DNA of 57,167 nt from Branchiostoma floridae (Eukaryota > Chordata > Leptocardii > Amphioxiformes > Branchiostomatidae). Below the pieces are notes generated by a model. The model was not told where the DNA came from. It searched no databases and saw nothing but the letters and a program-made list of their open reading frames with translations. The position numbers were made by a program, and so were the translations under genes. This document shows positions 38,193-50,900 of the stretch, one piece after another (the stretch's first letter is position 1; each line of letters opens with the position of its first letter). The stretch is from contig NC_049989.1 in NCBI RefSeq assembly GCF_000003815.2, forward strand, positions 6,253,425 through 6,310,591, in the 5' to 3' direction.

Positions 38193-38406
38193 CAGTAGAA
38201 GCAGCTTAATTGCACGGCCTATTTGNNNNNNNNNNNNNNNNNNNNNNNNNNNNNNNNNNNNNNNNNNNNNNNNNNNNNNNNNNNNNNNNNNNNNNNNNNN
38301 NNNNNNNNNNNNNNNNNNNNNNNNNACACCGGTTTGGGATTTTGGGATTCCGTGCAGTTAACAGAAGTGTGCGTTAATCCGTTGTGCAATTAACTGGCTT
38401 CTACTG
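38193..38406. mobile_element. Pogo-like MITE copy interrupted by assembly gap
   Basis: CAGTAGAAGCAGCTTAATTG at the left, gtgcaattaactggcttcta then CTG at the right, flanked by TA on both sides. A 100-N gap (38226-38325) occupies its middle. Confidence 0.75.
38226..38325. other. Assembly gap (100 N)
   Basis: Exactly 100 unknown bases inside a palindromic element. Confidence 0.99.
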
Positions 38407-38408
38407 TA

Positions 38409-40640
38409 TTAAGCACACAAAAATGTATTCCGTTACGTATTATGCAATGTAACCAAGGATACACACACGCCAAGGAGGCATGCATGCCTGTCCATGGTGC
38501 TGAACACATTTTCAAAATGGTACTGAATATTGAAGCTTTCAAGCTAGAAACAGATGAGAGGCACCAAAGAAGCCTAGAAACTCTATTAAAACCCTGCCTG
38601 AAAGAACTTCCCATTTCTTTGTTATCGTGACCTTGTTAAAATGACCTTGATCCCACAAGACTCATACAGATGCAGTGTTTTATTGTTGAACCTAGTTTCC
38701 AATCTAATGACGTTAACTGTTACATCCTGTATTCTATAATTTTTGCCATTTTGTCTGTCCATCTGTGATTAAAATCTGAGTATCTGCACTAAATCAGTAA
38801 GAGTCTCATTGAAACTCTGTCTGGATGTCTGCTAGCCTTAGTCATTTCATCATCTGATGGAATGGGGTAGCTAGCTATGGGACGAAATACTTGTATATGG
38901 CTTCTCCATAATTTTGACAGATAGAATAATAAAGATAAGGTCATCTCGAGAGCTATGAATTGGCCTGTAAAGGTGGATGAAGTGACTGATCATGTTCTGA
39001 TTTTTCTATCTTGTAATTTTTCAAACCTGGTATGGTTTGGACTATGATTTCCGACAATGCTTGAAATGTCAAATCTCACTCTCCTGTTTCCATTCTCCAG
39101 ATGGAGCACCTTCAATGGAAGAGAAGCAGAACTTGGTCCATGAGAGAGTAAACGGGGAGAAACCAGACCTGGTCCCAGCCAACAGGACATGGATTGTAAC
39201 CAGCTTTGCAAATTTTAAAAACAGTTGTAAATTTTTTTTTTTTAGAGATTTTATTGGCAAGATAAAAATTCAAAATGTATATCATTTCAGCCGGCATCAT
39301 TTTTTGTACATACAGAAATGATATGTAATAAGATTGTGAGGCATGTGTAACGTTTCAAGTATCTATTATAGCTGTCAAGAAGATTAAAAGTGTATGTGAC
39401 TTATTGTTGCATCTTTGCTTTTACTGCATACATCTGTAGATGGTAAGATTATGAGAATGTATATGGCAGCAATCATTTTCCACTTTATCCCAATTCTTCT
39501 TTATGAAAGAAGACTTTTGGGGCTAAGATTACCCATGTAAACTTCCCAAAGAATGTGACACTGTCAGTATCATCTTTTGAAAAGAGTCTGCAATATGATC
39601 AAAAGCAGAATAGTTTCTGTAATACCCATCCCTCCTCAAGAAAAATTGTGACTATGACACTACCAGTAGTACCCTTTTTGGTATGTCTGTGTGTCAGTGT
39701 TTCCGGATATTTTTTTGAAATGTAAACACTTTATCAATATGAAAAGAATCCTAAAAAATCAGGTCATTCATTGTTTCTGTACCATATTTTGACAACTCTG
39801 CCCATCTTGTTTGAATCAACACCAGCAGAAATTTAATGGAAAGAAGATCTTTATTCCCTTTACAGTACATATACTGGGTAATGTGCAGGTCAAGACAAAA
39901 TGGTATTTAACAGATACATGATGATGATGATGATGATGACTTAATTGAAAATTCGCAGTGGGACCACTGAATTGCATTCAATTTACATTTGAAACACACA
40001 ATAACAAGAGTCAAATATTACACATTACTAGGACTAAGTACTATATACATATATACATTGGTTAAAATTTCATTTGGACGATTGTCTGATAACAGAGGAG
40101 TATTATTATAGTGAAGTGTCTGGCAAGTTAGCACAAGAACAAATTTGACTGCCCCTGTGATGGTGAAGATGTATAAACAGATATGTCTTATAATCAAAAG
40201 TTATATCAAGTTATTAGATATATCAATTCCTCAAAATTTCTTAGGTGTATGAATTCATGGGAAACATATATAGCATCAGTAGTACTAGTCTACAAAATAT
40301 AACAATCTATTGTATAAGCCACATTCTATAAAATTGAGTTCATCTTCTATCTTATCTTGATTACAGTATCTTCCATTTTCAATTAATGATTTGTGGCAGC
40401 CAATCCCCTGTCTTGTTAATTTCTTTGGGCAGTCCTCTACTGTATATTGTCAATATCTATATCCTGTTCTTGACTTCAACAGTCTATATGACCTTAGTTT
40501 GTTTTTAGCGGATCCAGGTAATGTTATAATCATCAGTTTCTTTTAATAGATTTTATCAATAATCAATCAATGTCATGACATTTCCATAAAATGTTTCCGT
40601 TTTTCATCATATTCCCGACTATTCTATACTAGGTAGGCTG
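38409..40640. other. No gene supported
   Basis: AT-rich. Two short plus-strand frames with a coding look (38442-38630 and a stretch from 39104 following a ctccag acceptor-like site) are not enough to call a gene. An (ATG)7 microsatellite lies at 39918-39939. Confidence 0.5.
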
Positions 40641-42690
40641 TTTATTTCTTCTCTCCGCATTTATTTACTCTCTCGAAGGATATTTCCTCTCTCGCACAAT
40701 ATTCCCTATATCTCCACCTTTGTTTTCTCTCTTGCACAATATTTAATTTCTCTCCACCTTTATTTCCTCTCTCGCACGACATTTCCTATCTCTATGGTTT
40801 TATTTCCCCTTCCGCACGACATTTCCTATCTCTATGGGTTTTTTTCCTCTCCCGCACGATATTTCCTATCCCTCAACCTTTATTTCCTCTCCCGCACGAT
40901 ATTTCCTATCTCTCCACCTATATTTTCTCTCCCGCACGGTATTTCCTATCCCTCCACCTATATTTTCTCTCCCGCACGATATTTCCTATCCCTCCACCTT
41001 TATTTCCTCTCCCGCACGATATTTCCTATCTCTCCACCTATATTTTCTCTCCCGCACGGTATTTCCTATCCCTCCACCTATATTTTCTCTCCCGCACGGT
41101 ATTTCCTATCTCTCCAGCTTTATTTCCTCTCCTGCACGATATTTCCTATCTCTCCAGCTTTATTTCCCCTCCCGCACGGTATTTCCTCTCTGTCTCCACC
41201 TTTATTTTCTCTCCCGCGCGGTATTTCCTATCTCTCCAGCTTTATTTCCTCTCCCGCACGGTATTTCCTCTCTGTCTCCACCTTTATTTTCTCTCCCGCG
41301 CGGTATTTCCTATCTCTCGACTTTTATTTTCTCCCTCGCACAGTATTTCCTATCTCTATCTATGGTTTTATTTCCTCTCCCGCACGGTATTTCCTATCTC
41401 TCCACCTTTATTCCTCTGCCGCACGGTGTTTCCTCTCTCTCGACTTTTATTTAATCTCCCGCATGGTATTTCCTATCTCTATGGTTTTATTTCCCCTCCC
41501 GCACGGTATTTCCTATCTCTCCACCTTTATTTTGTCTCTCACACGGTATTTCCTATCCCTCCACCTTTATTTCCTCTCCCGCACGATATTTTCTATCTCT
41601 ATGGTTTTATTTCCTCTCCCGCACGGTATTTCCTATCTCTCCACCTTTATTTCCCCTCACGCACGGTATTTCCTATCTCTTCACCTTTATTTCCCTTCCC
41701 GCACGGTATTTCCTCTCTCTCCACTTTTATTTCCCCTCCCGCACGATATTTCCTATCTCTCCACCTTTATTTCCCCTCCCGCACGATATTTCCTATCTCT
41801 CCACCTTTATTTCCTCTCCCGCACGGTATTTCCTATCTCTGTGGATTTATTTCCCCTACGCAGGGTATTTCCTATCTCTATGGTTTTATTTCCCCTCCCG
41901 CACGGTATTGCCTATCTCTCCACCTGTGTTTCCTCTCCCGCACGGTATTTCCTATCTTTCCACCTTTATTTTCTATCCCGCACGGTATTTCCTATCCCTA
42001 TGGTTTTATTTTCTATCCCGCACGGTATTTCCTATCCCTATGGTTTTATTTTCTATCCCGCACGGTATTTCCTATCTCTATGGTTTTATTTTCTCTCCCG
42101 CACGATATTTCCTATGTCTCCACCTTTATTTCCCCTCACGCACGGTATTTCCTATCTATATATGGTTTTAATTATCCCCCCCCCCCCCGCACGGTATTTC
42201 CCATCTCTCCACCTTTATTTTCTCTGTCGCACGGTATTTCCTATCTCTCCATCTTTATTTCCTCTCCCGCACGATATTTTTTATCTCTATGGTTCAATTT
42301 CTCTTCCGCACGGTATTTCCTATCTCTCCACCTTTATTTTCTCTCTCGCACGGTATTTCCTATCCCTCCACCTTTATTTCCTCTCCCGCACGGTGTTTCC
42401 TATCTCTATAGTTTTATTTCCTCTCTCGCACGTTATTTCCTATCTCTCCCCCTTTATTTCCTATCTTTATAGTTTTATTTCCTCTCTCGCAGTTTATTTC
42501 CTCCCTGTCAACTTTATTTCCTCTCTCGCACTTTATTTTCTTTCTCGCACGATATTTCCTCTCTCTCTGGTTTTATTTTCTCTCTCGCACGATATTTCCT
42601 CTCTCTCCACGGTTTTATCTCTCTCGCGCACGATTTTATCCTCCGCGCGCACGATTTTATCTCTCTCGCGCGGTTTTTTCTTGCGCGCGA
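40641..42690. repeat. 2-kb tandem array of 40-bp units
   Basis: About fifty units, mostly 40 bp: tttatttcctctcccgcacg, ggtatttcctatctctccacc (or tatggt in place of ccacc). The last ~150 bp shift to tctctcgcgcacgattttat. None of the three plus-strand frames of the consensus has a stop, so frames of 651, 348 and 206 codons run through it; they are artefacts of the unit. The motif is the reverse complement of the GAGAG arrays at 35.6-37.6 kb. Confidence 0.95.
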
Positions 42691-44519
42691 CTTTTGACCC
42701 CATTTGGCGTGCCATACGACACCCAGTAATGTTAGGTGAGAGAGAATGAAAAAAAGACTGACAATTGAACCGAGACCTGAGGTATACTGGTCAACTCGCT
42801 TGGCCTAAAGATTATCTTTTTTTCTGGCTGAAAACACGAAGGAAATCCTCATCGAACATTTTGACAATGTCTTCGTAGATTCCATGGCATGAGGAATACG
42901 ACCCACACAACTCTGATCATAGTTCTCCCTTTTTCTCCTGGCCTCTTACCTACTGATTTTCAAAAGGACGTCGAATGTAAAGTAATGACTACAATGATTT
43001 GAAATTTGGTGGACATTGATAAACGACTTCATACTTTGTAATCATGCCACGAAATGTGAACCTTAATTCTGGGCAAATAAAGCCGAGACTACATTGTCAG
43101 TCCAGTTCAGGAATACAAAATGCATCTTGTATATGTTGGCGCCATGAAAAATCATGATTATAATCAAAAGATGAATGAATAAAACTAGAAATGACGACAT
43201 TTCCTTGACAGCAAGCACAGCAAATTTCAATCCTTGTCACTCCCAAAGCGAAAATAGACCATTCAAAAAAGTTGTGTATGCAAAACGTGTTGATAAAGTC
43301 CTGTGGATCTATGTTGAATGCACCTTTACGGTACCAAATTTCAGTTGTAATACCAGGGCTCAGGGGCCCAAAATATACATTTATGGTCTAAGAAAACTAT
43401 ATAACGTTATAAGTAGAAAGGTAACATTTGCAAGCAAATACAAACTGTTAACCCCCACAGGGTCTAGCCTAACAAGCTACTGCTCTGTTCATTCTTACTC
43501 AAAAGCATTCATTCTGCATTAACGGTTACGTATTACCAATCCTTATAGCTTCGTTTCTCTCTCCACGCTGACAGTAGTAATCGAACACTGCAGGGTGTCT
43601 GACACGCCTTCAGTGAACATGGTGACATTCATCTGGTTCAGGATCTTGTTTGTTTGGAGAAGAAGAGGAAGAAGAAACGTAGCAAAAACAATATGTTTCC
43701 CTTCTGTGCAGGCAAACATAACAAGACTGGCAATAAAAATGTATTATTGCCATGACGACGATTGAGGGTACAACAATACAGCTCAAATCAGAAATAGACT
43801 GGAACTTCCCTGTCGCACTATCCCTGGCACAATGTACTAGCCCACCTGTAACATCCCCGGTACAGCACAATGGTCTGCCAGTGACCTAAACCTACAGCTG
43901 AGCACTACAGAAGTATTTCCTGTCTGCCTGTGGCGTATGGCTTGAACAAGCTCTAGAAAAGAAAATGTATCCTTCATAACATAACATAACAACCAAGACA
44001 ACGTGATCCACTGTGCAGAGTTCCCTGTCTAGTTTCAAAGGACAAATTCCTCCAGGGAGCAAGTGTGACCTACATTCCACCATTGCATACCAGAGATACA
44101 TCTGGAACATATTTGGGGGGGGGGGGGAGGTCTTGCATACCCAGCATACTGCATTCCTGTGGAAATGCCTGTGCAATTCCTAGAATTTTTGCAGACTGAA
44201 CGCAATATATACCACTTGGCGACTCCCCTGAGGCGTCGTCAAAAACGTAGTACATCTGCTTGGGGAGCGCTGCCAATGTTTCCTGTTTAAATCCACACCG
44301 GCACACGACTGCGCCTTTGTGCATGTTGCTTTCTGATTGGTCAGGTACTACTAGCCTGGTTTAACCGCGCTTCTCAGGCCCGTCATACTGCCGCGCCGAT
44401 CAGCTTGGTGGGGAGTGGGTCTAACACGCGGGAAGGCGCTTACCCGCCGGTTTTCCATATATGGATAATTACATGCAATAGTCATCCCCGCGCCGCACAG
44501 CCGGCTTTTGGTTGCTAGG
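42691..44519. other. No gene confidently called; G-run and repeat-like sequence
   Basis: The minus strand has three neighbouring frames between 44324 and 43610 with cysteine-rich, partly hydrophobic content and a polyG tract (about 44115-44128), none with a recognised domain. A TAGCCTGG motif (44352) matches the terminus of the MITE at 33789, but no partner end was found. Confidence 0.4.
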
Positions 44520-44625
44520 GATCGGGTGGCGTTGCTATGCAGGTGATTGACATCAGCACGCGTCATATCTTTGGCGATCTCTTTGATGTAGACGAGGACA
44601 ATAAACACCCGCAGTTCTCACAAAA
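44520..44625 (+). promoter_or_regulatory. 5' flank of helicase, homologous to that of the next gene
   Basis: Shares with 47780-47918 the ordered blocks TCGGGTGGCG, tatgca/tttgca, GCGTCATATCTTT, gatct(c)tttgat and an (a)aaaATGGCG start context. The block GCGTCATATCTTT lies about 65 bp before the helicase ATG and about 109 bp before that of the DUF6589 gene. Confidence 0.65.
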
Positions 44626-46975
44626 ATGGCGACTGCTAACCCCACGCCGGAGTTTCAGCGCATCCTGCAGACAGTGTGTGAGGACTTTAGGGGTCCCTGG
44701 CCCCTGAAGCCGCTTCAGGAAGAGACGATAAAACATATTTGGTCGAACAGAGGAACGACGTGTTTGCGTGCCTTCCGACTGGCTACGGGAAGACCGAGAT
44801 CTACACCCTAGTTCCCCTTGTTATGGAGAGGATGCGCGGTAAACAATGCATCATGTTGGTGGTGTCGCCATTGTTGTCCCTGATGCAAGACCAAGTGGAG
44901 CGTCTACAGAGAAGAGGGATTTCAGCGGCATACATAGGCGAGACGCAGAAAGACCCAGAGATCAAGCGAGGCGTTGTGGAGGGGAAATACAGCCTGGTCT
45001 TCGCGTCTCCAGAAGCACTGCTGAACTCTAAAACATGGCGGGGCATGCTAACCAGCTCCACTTACCGCGAGAAGCTTGTCGCCATGACGGTAGATGAGGC
45101 GCATTGTGTAACGACTTGGTAAGTCAAAATGCATGTTTTTTTTTTGTGTGATATCGATGGAAAATGCATGAATCTAACGGGGAGATTCAGGTTCACGTGG
45201 AAGATCGTTGTCGCGCGTATTACTATTTATAGATGATGTTACCCTATGCAGGAGTTAAAAATGGGAGGGGGGCATATCGCGAGATTTTGTCATTTGTGTT
45301 AACAACAAAAGGCTAGCTTCCTCATAATTTTGTCACGGTTAGATATGTGCTTTGTATATTATGGACAAGGCGACGTGCACACGAAGTTAAGATGAATTAG
45401 ACGCTCTTTGCATTTTCCTGTTTCTGTTAAACTACAACTTCGTACAAGTAACGTTAACGTTACAAAAACTACAAAATTATGTAGTCCCTAGTTGTTGTGA
45501 TGATGTTGCTTGATACTATAAATAACGCTAGATTCTGATGTTATATATGTGTATATAGTCTGTGTAACGCAAACTCTGCTTTCCGGAGCTAGTTGCTAAG
45601 AAGCTCGATTAAATCATGCGCAAATATATATATATATAAATATAACGTTACTACTAATACTAGTATATTGCGTGAAGTCAATTAAGGTTAAGCCAATGAC
45701 AGTAGGATTTTTGTATATCATTAACATCTGGCACCAATATCGAATAAAAAGATATACAGTTGATGTCAAGAATTTTTGAAAACTTGTGTATCTTAATGAT
45801 TTATCCCAAATTCTATTTTCTTTGGCAGGGGTAAAGAGTTCAGAAAGGACTACAAGCGACTGGCTGAGCTAAGGTCATTGGTTGCTGATGTTCCTGTCCT
45901 CGCGCTAACAGCCACAGCCACAGAAGACATCAGGAAGGACATCCTTTCGTCCCTGTGTATGGAGCCTGACACCTACACTGTTTCCAAACCATCGAACAGG
46001 CCAAACATCATGTACCATGCAATAGCTGCAACCTACGACATGAAAAAGGAGTTCCACTGGCTTCTATCTGAACTGAAAGATAAAGGACAGTCGTGCAGCA
46101 AGGTCATCATATACTGTAGAAACATCAAGGCATGCTCCCAAATGTATAAAGTATTTATGAACTCGTTGGGAGATGATGGCTACAACCTTGAACAGGACCA
46201 AACGAAGTCATATAAGAATAGGTATGTAGCCATGTTCCACAGAAGCACAGCTAACACGAATAAGAATTTTGTGTTAGAACAGTTCACGAAGACAGATAGC
46301 ATTGTTCGGATAACAATTGCCACAATTGCATTTGGAATGGGAATCAATGTACCTGATGTATATGCTGTTGTACACTGGGGGGCTCCCCGAAATGTTGAGG
46401 GGTTTTACCAGGAGAGTGGAAGAGCGGGCAGGGATGGTCAACCTGCTCATTCACTCATTCTGCATCACAGCAGAACTCTAGCGAAAGGTTCATGCTCACC
46501 CAGCATGGCCTCATACTGCAAGCTAGGTAACGATTCTTGTCGAAGGAAATATTTGTTAGACTATTTCGCACTGAAGAGTACCATTAGAGAGGAGCTGTCT
46601 GTAGAGCACACCTGTTGTGATTCCTGTGGAGATAGTTCAACTCTACCCTGGCATACAAACCTGGCATCTTCAGAAGTCTCAGATGAAGAGCTTTTAAGAA
46701 TAGCAGCCATTCGCCAGCCAACTTCAGACCAGCTTAATCTGTTAAGAGAATCATTAAAGGACTTTAGAAGGGACTACATGGAGGAGATGGGACCTACAAT
46801 GTACAGTTTTAATGTAGTCACTGGATTTTCCCTAGCCACGATTGATTGCATTGTTGAATGTTGTGCGACATTACTGACCAAAGATGACATCATGACTGAT
46901 ATTGGCTTGTGGGATGAAGAAGTAGTGGATATGGTTTTCAATATTTTAGATGAAACCTTTCAAGACAATGTATAG
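44626..46975 (+). CDS. RecQ-type SF2 DNA helicase, frameshifted, transposon-linked
   Basis: Two exons: 44626-45118 and 45829-46975 (TAG), GT-AG, codon W split across the intron; about 546 aa. Motifs in order: LKPLQEE (motif 0), LPTGYGKT (Walker A), VVSPLLSLMQDQV (Ia), VDEAHCVTTWG (II), ALTATAT (III), VIIYCRNI (IV), IATIAFGMGINVPDV (V), YQESGRAGRDGQ (VI), then the RecQ zinc-binding pattern C...CRR...CC..C (KLGNDSCRRKYLL ... TCCDSCG). No HRDC domain. Role: ATP-driven 3'-5' DNA unwinding in the nucleus by family analogy. A single-base loss in the T run at 44738-44740 breaks the frame between KHI and LVEQRNDVFACLPTG; homology on both sides is good, so it is a recent mutation or a sequence error. 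Its tandem neighbour encodes a DUF6589 protein, as in AcademH transposons. Confidence 0.88.
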
Positions 46976-47751
46976 GAATGTATAGCATTGTATGGTTGTC
47001 TATGAATGTATATAATATGTAAACTAGTTTTCATACTTTCATACACACTTAATCATCCTAAACAGAGAAAAATGCTTCTATATATCAATACTTTATTTTT
47101 TACAAGACTTCAAGAGCAGTGACACTTGTATGTAAATATATACTGGTTATTCCCTATATTATACTGCTACCTGTAAGTCACTACCGGTACTGTTTCTATA
47201 CATCATCACTGTATTATTTATAAGTCATATCTTCAAGAGCAATGATTGCTGTATCTGAATAGTCACTGAATGGTGGTTATTCCTTACATATGTAGCATAG
47301 TGCCAAGTCACTGATTACGTCTTCTTTTTTATAGAATATAACGTAAGTGGCGAATGACCTGGAAATGACTTGGCAATGTTTTCATATACTAGTAATATAT
47401 GTAATACCTTAGTTGAGTACAAGTCTGTGGACAAAATACATTGGAGTACCTGATTTGACCAAACTTAATCATGTACATTAAACTGATGAAAACAAACCAT
47501 TGTTTTGTTGTACATTCTGGCTGAGCTCTCTTAGTTTTAATACCTTGTGCTGTGCTGTATTTCTAAAACCGTAAGAAACCCTTCTTCAGTTCTTTCTCAC
47601 ATTCTTGCCAAAAAAGAAAATATACAATTCAAGTCTGTTCTCCTTTACAATCATCAAGTCGTGAACAGAAATGGTAAAAGCTTAGAAATATTTCCCTTAA
47701 CAATTGTGAAAGTCACGAGCCAGCGGTCACTACAGAGGATGGTGCTCAGGC
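46976..47751 (+). other. Spacer between helicase and DUF6589 genes
   Basis: AT-rich helicase 3' UTR and spacer. Includes a diverged tandem duplication of about 120 bp: (a)cttcaagagcagtgac...ggttattcc at about 47106 and cttcaagagcaatgat...ggttattcc at about 47230. No other gene seen. Confidence 0.55.
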
Positions 47752-47918
47752 TATCCCCGTGCCACAACCCCACGAAAGGTGTCGGGTGGCGCTAATTTGC
47801 ATCGGCAGGCGTCATATCTTTAGGATCCCTTTGATCTGTCGGTGGGAGGAGCCAAGTATGAATGCGCAATTTATTAAAATGATGTTGTTTTCCTATCTTC
47901 ACACGGTTTTCTGTCAAA
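47752..47918 (+). promoter_or_regulatory. 5' flank of DUF6589 gene, homologous to helicase 5' flank
   Basis: Begins tatccccgtgcca (compare catccccgcgccg at 44483) and carries TCGGGTGGCG (47782-47791), GCGTCATATCTTT (from 47809) and ccctttgatct. Suggests one promoter type drives both genes. Confidence 0.65.
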
Positions 47919-50900
47919 ATGGCGGGAGTGACACCGAGAAAGGAATGTGAGGAAATCGTTCTAGATGGAATCCCTCCTGATAAATGCGTTAACTGTGGCA
48001 GAAAGTTTGAAGGGGCGATGGGGCGAAACAAGAGGGACGTCTTTGGTACAGATTCGGTGCTGGAATCATCAGGTTTTACCCCAAAACTGGCCATAGAAAG
48101 CCTGACAGGCTTGGAAATCTCCAGGGTGTCACAACAACGTGCCGTTCATATCTGCGGCGACTGTTTTTCGCCAGTTAGGTCTTTCGGTGCCGCCCAGAAA
48201 AAGTCCAAGGAGACAACAAAAAAATTCAAGGAAGCTGGAAAAGGAGGATTCCTGTGTCCACGCGTCAAGAGAGGACACAACGCCTCTCAAGTTTCTGCGA
48301 GCCCGACGGCCAAAAAGCCCAGAAAGTTGTTTTCGCCACAAACTTCGCCACGCAAAACAACCCAGAAGTCATCTGCTCAGCTCACGGGCGCGGGAACAGC
48401 CACAATCAAAGTGAGTAACGTTATCTGTGTCAAATATGTTTTCCAGTAATCGCAAAACTTTTGCAAAGGTCCTGTCAAGTTCTTCTAAACTTTTTGGTAA
48501 TTGTCAGACTCATTCTGTACCAAGAAAATGTGTGTTTTGCTGTCGGAGGTTTTGTTCTTGTAGATTCATTTGGCGCGAAGGATAAAACATGTGAACGAAA
48601 TCGTCCTATTGCTATGTTTAGATTGCTATTTCAAACTTGAAATTCTGTTTCTACGTCGATATTACCAGTTGAACTCACAGATAATGATATTAGGCGATTT
48701 TGACAACTACTGTATTATCGATAGTTCAACATTGAAATACCTATAGATTTGCGGATAGGGTGGCGACATTTTCATACCCAGTATGAATTAATGGGAATAT
48801 CCCCTCGAAAACTAAAAACTCGGATCTGTAGCGACTCGACTTGAATACAGTAGTGTGATAAGCTTATTTGTACGTCTTAACAGCATCTTACTGACACACG
48901 GTGGACTACACGACAGTAGTAGTATGCACGCTGCTCTTTGAGTTCAAGTGCAAGATCATCATATCTAACTTTTACTATACTATATATGTAGCATTGTTAT
49001 CTTGTAAGGAAATGATGGTTGACAGAGTTAAGATTCTGAGGAATCTTTTTAATTATATTGTTAATAATTGCAGTGTATGCAACTTGTTTTTTTTTGTTTT
49101 TGTTTCATGTTGATCTTTGAGTTTGGCAACAAGCTCCCTATGATTTCATTCCCAATGAAGTTATAGCTGCCTGGTTAGTTTAAGATGAATTTATATGTTG
49201 TGAGTATAAGTTATGATAGTTTTCTATATGTATTGATCATGCAGGATTTCTAACTGTCCTTTTTTCTTCCAGGTTTCAATAGGGGGCAAAAATGACAGAA
49301 AGCTTGGACCACAGGTAGCAAACATCGTAAGACCACTTCTCAAATCAAATTTTTCAACTGTGGCAAATACTGTATGTGGACATGAAAAAATCAGACCGTA
49401 CATCATCCTCAACATCCTGTCTGATATCAACAAAGAGGCAAAAAACCTGTGTCAGACATCAAACCCATCCATCCTCCGGAGCTGTGACAGTGAATCACTG
49501 CCAAACATAAACACATCCAGCATAGCAGCAGAGATACAGCAACGTGCACCACTCATTTCAAGAGTTTTGACAGTCATAGCAAACCCAGCCAACGAAACAG
49601 TCAAAACAAGAGTTACAAAATCATCAAACCTCAGTCCTAAGACCACAATCAAGCGGACAAAGAAGAGAAAGATCACACTCCTTGCAAGTAAAAAGAGGAG
49701 GATGAAGCAAGAGGGACGACGACGTCCTATGATGGTCACAGCTGCTACCTGCCTGCTGAATGCCAGGAACAGAACAATGTCTGCCCTACAAGCCATTCAA
49801 GGACTGGGACTTCTCAAATGCCATGCTTCCAAAGTGCTGTATCAACGAATGAACACATGTGGTCTTTCTGTAAGTCACAAGAAGATCTTGCAGACTGTAG
49901 ACAAATTGTCAGCACACTATGACAGGGAAGTGCTAGTAGGAAGAAAAGGTAGAGAGAGGGGCTGACAGAAGTGAAGACACACGCATGAGGAGTGAAGGTG
50001 GAGGGAGAGAGGCCGACAGAAGTGAAGACACACACATGAGGAGTGAAGGTGGAGAGAGGGAGGGCGACAGAAGTGAAGACACACACATGAGGAGTGAAGG
50101 TGGAGAGAGGGATGCCGACAGAAGTGAAGACACACACATGAGGAGTGAAGGTGGAGAGAGGGAGGGCGACAGAAGTGAAGACACACACATGAGGAGTGAA
50201 GGTGGAGAGAGGGATGCCGACAGAAGTGAAGACACACACATGAGGAGTGAAGGTGGAGAGAGGGAGGGCGACAGAAGTGAAGACACACACATGAGGAGTG
50301 AAGGTGGAGAGAGGGATGCCGACAGAAGTGAAGACGTACACATGAGGAGTGAAGGTGGAGAGAGGGAGGGCGACAGAAGTGAAGACACACACATGAGGAG
50401 TGAAGGTGGAGAGAGGGATGCCGACAGAAGTGAAGACACACACATGAGGAGTGAAGGTGGAGAGAGGGAGGGCGACAGAAGTGAAGACACACACATGAGG
50501 AGTGAAGGTGGAGAGAGGGAGGGCGACAGAAGTGAAGACACACACATGAGGAGTGAAGGTGGAGAGAGGGATGCCGACAGAAGTGAAGACACACACATGA
50601 GGAGTGAAGGTGGAGAGAGGGAGGGCGACAGAAGTGAAGACACACACATGAGGAGTGAAGGTGGAGAGAGGGATGCCGACAGAAGTGAAGACGTACACAT
50701 GAGGAGTGAAGGTGGAGAGAGGGAGGGCGACAGAAGTGAAGACACACACATGAGGAGTGAAGGTGGAGAGAGGGATGCCGACAGAAGTGAAGACGTACAC
50801 ATGAGGAGTGAAGGTGGAGAGAGGGAGGGCGACAGAAGTGAAGACGTACACATGAGGAGTGAAGGTGGAGGGAGAGAAGGCGTCAGAAGTGAAGAGGTAC

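Noticed and set aside
39104-39230. Acceptor-like ctccag followed by a coding-looking stretch (GAPSMEEKQNLVHERVNGEK)
   Set aside because: No donor with consistent phase and no partner exon; family not recognised.
40794-42749. 651-codon plus-strand frame (and 348- and 206-codon frames)
   Set aside because: They translate the 40-bp tandem unit, which has no stop in any plus frame; the period is not a multiple of three and the repeat varies like non-coding DNA.
43610-44324. Three cysteine-rich minus-strand frames that could form a small membrane protein gene
   Set aside because: Different frames with no convincing splice sites, and a polyG tract in between; no known domain seen.
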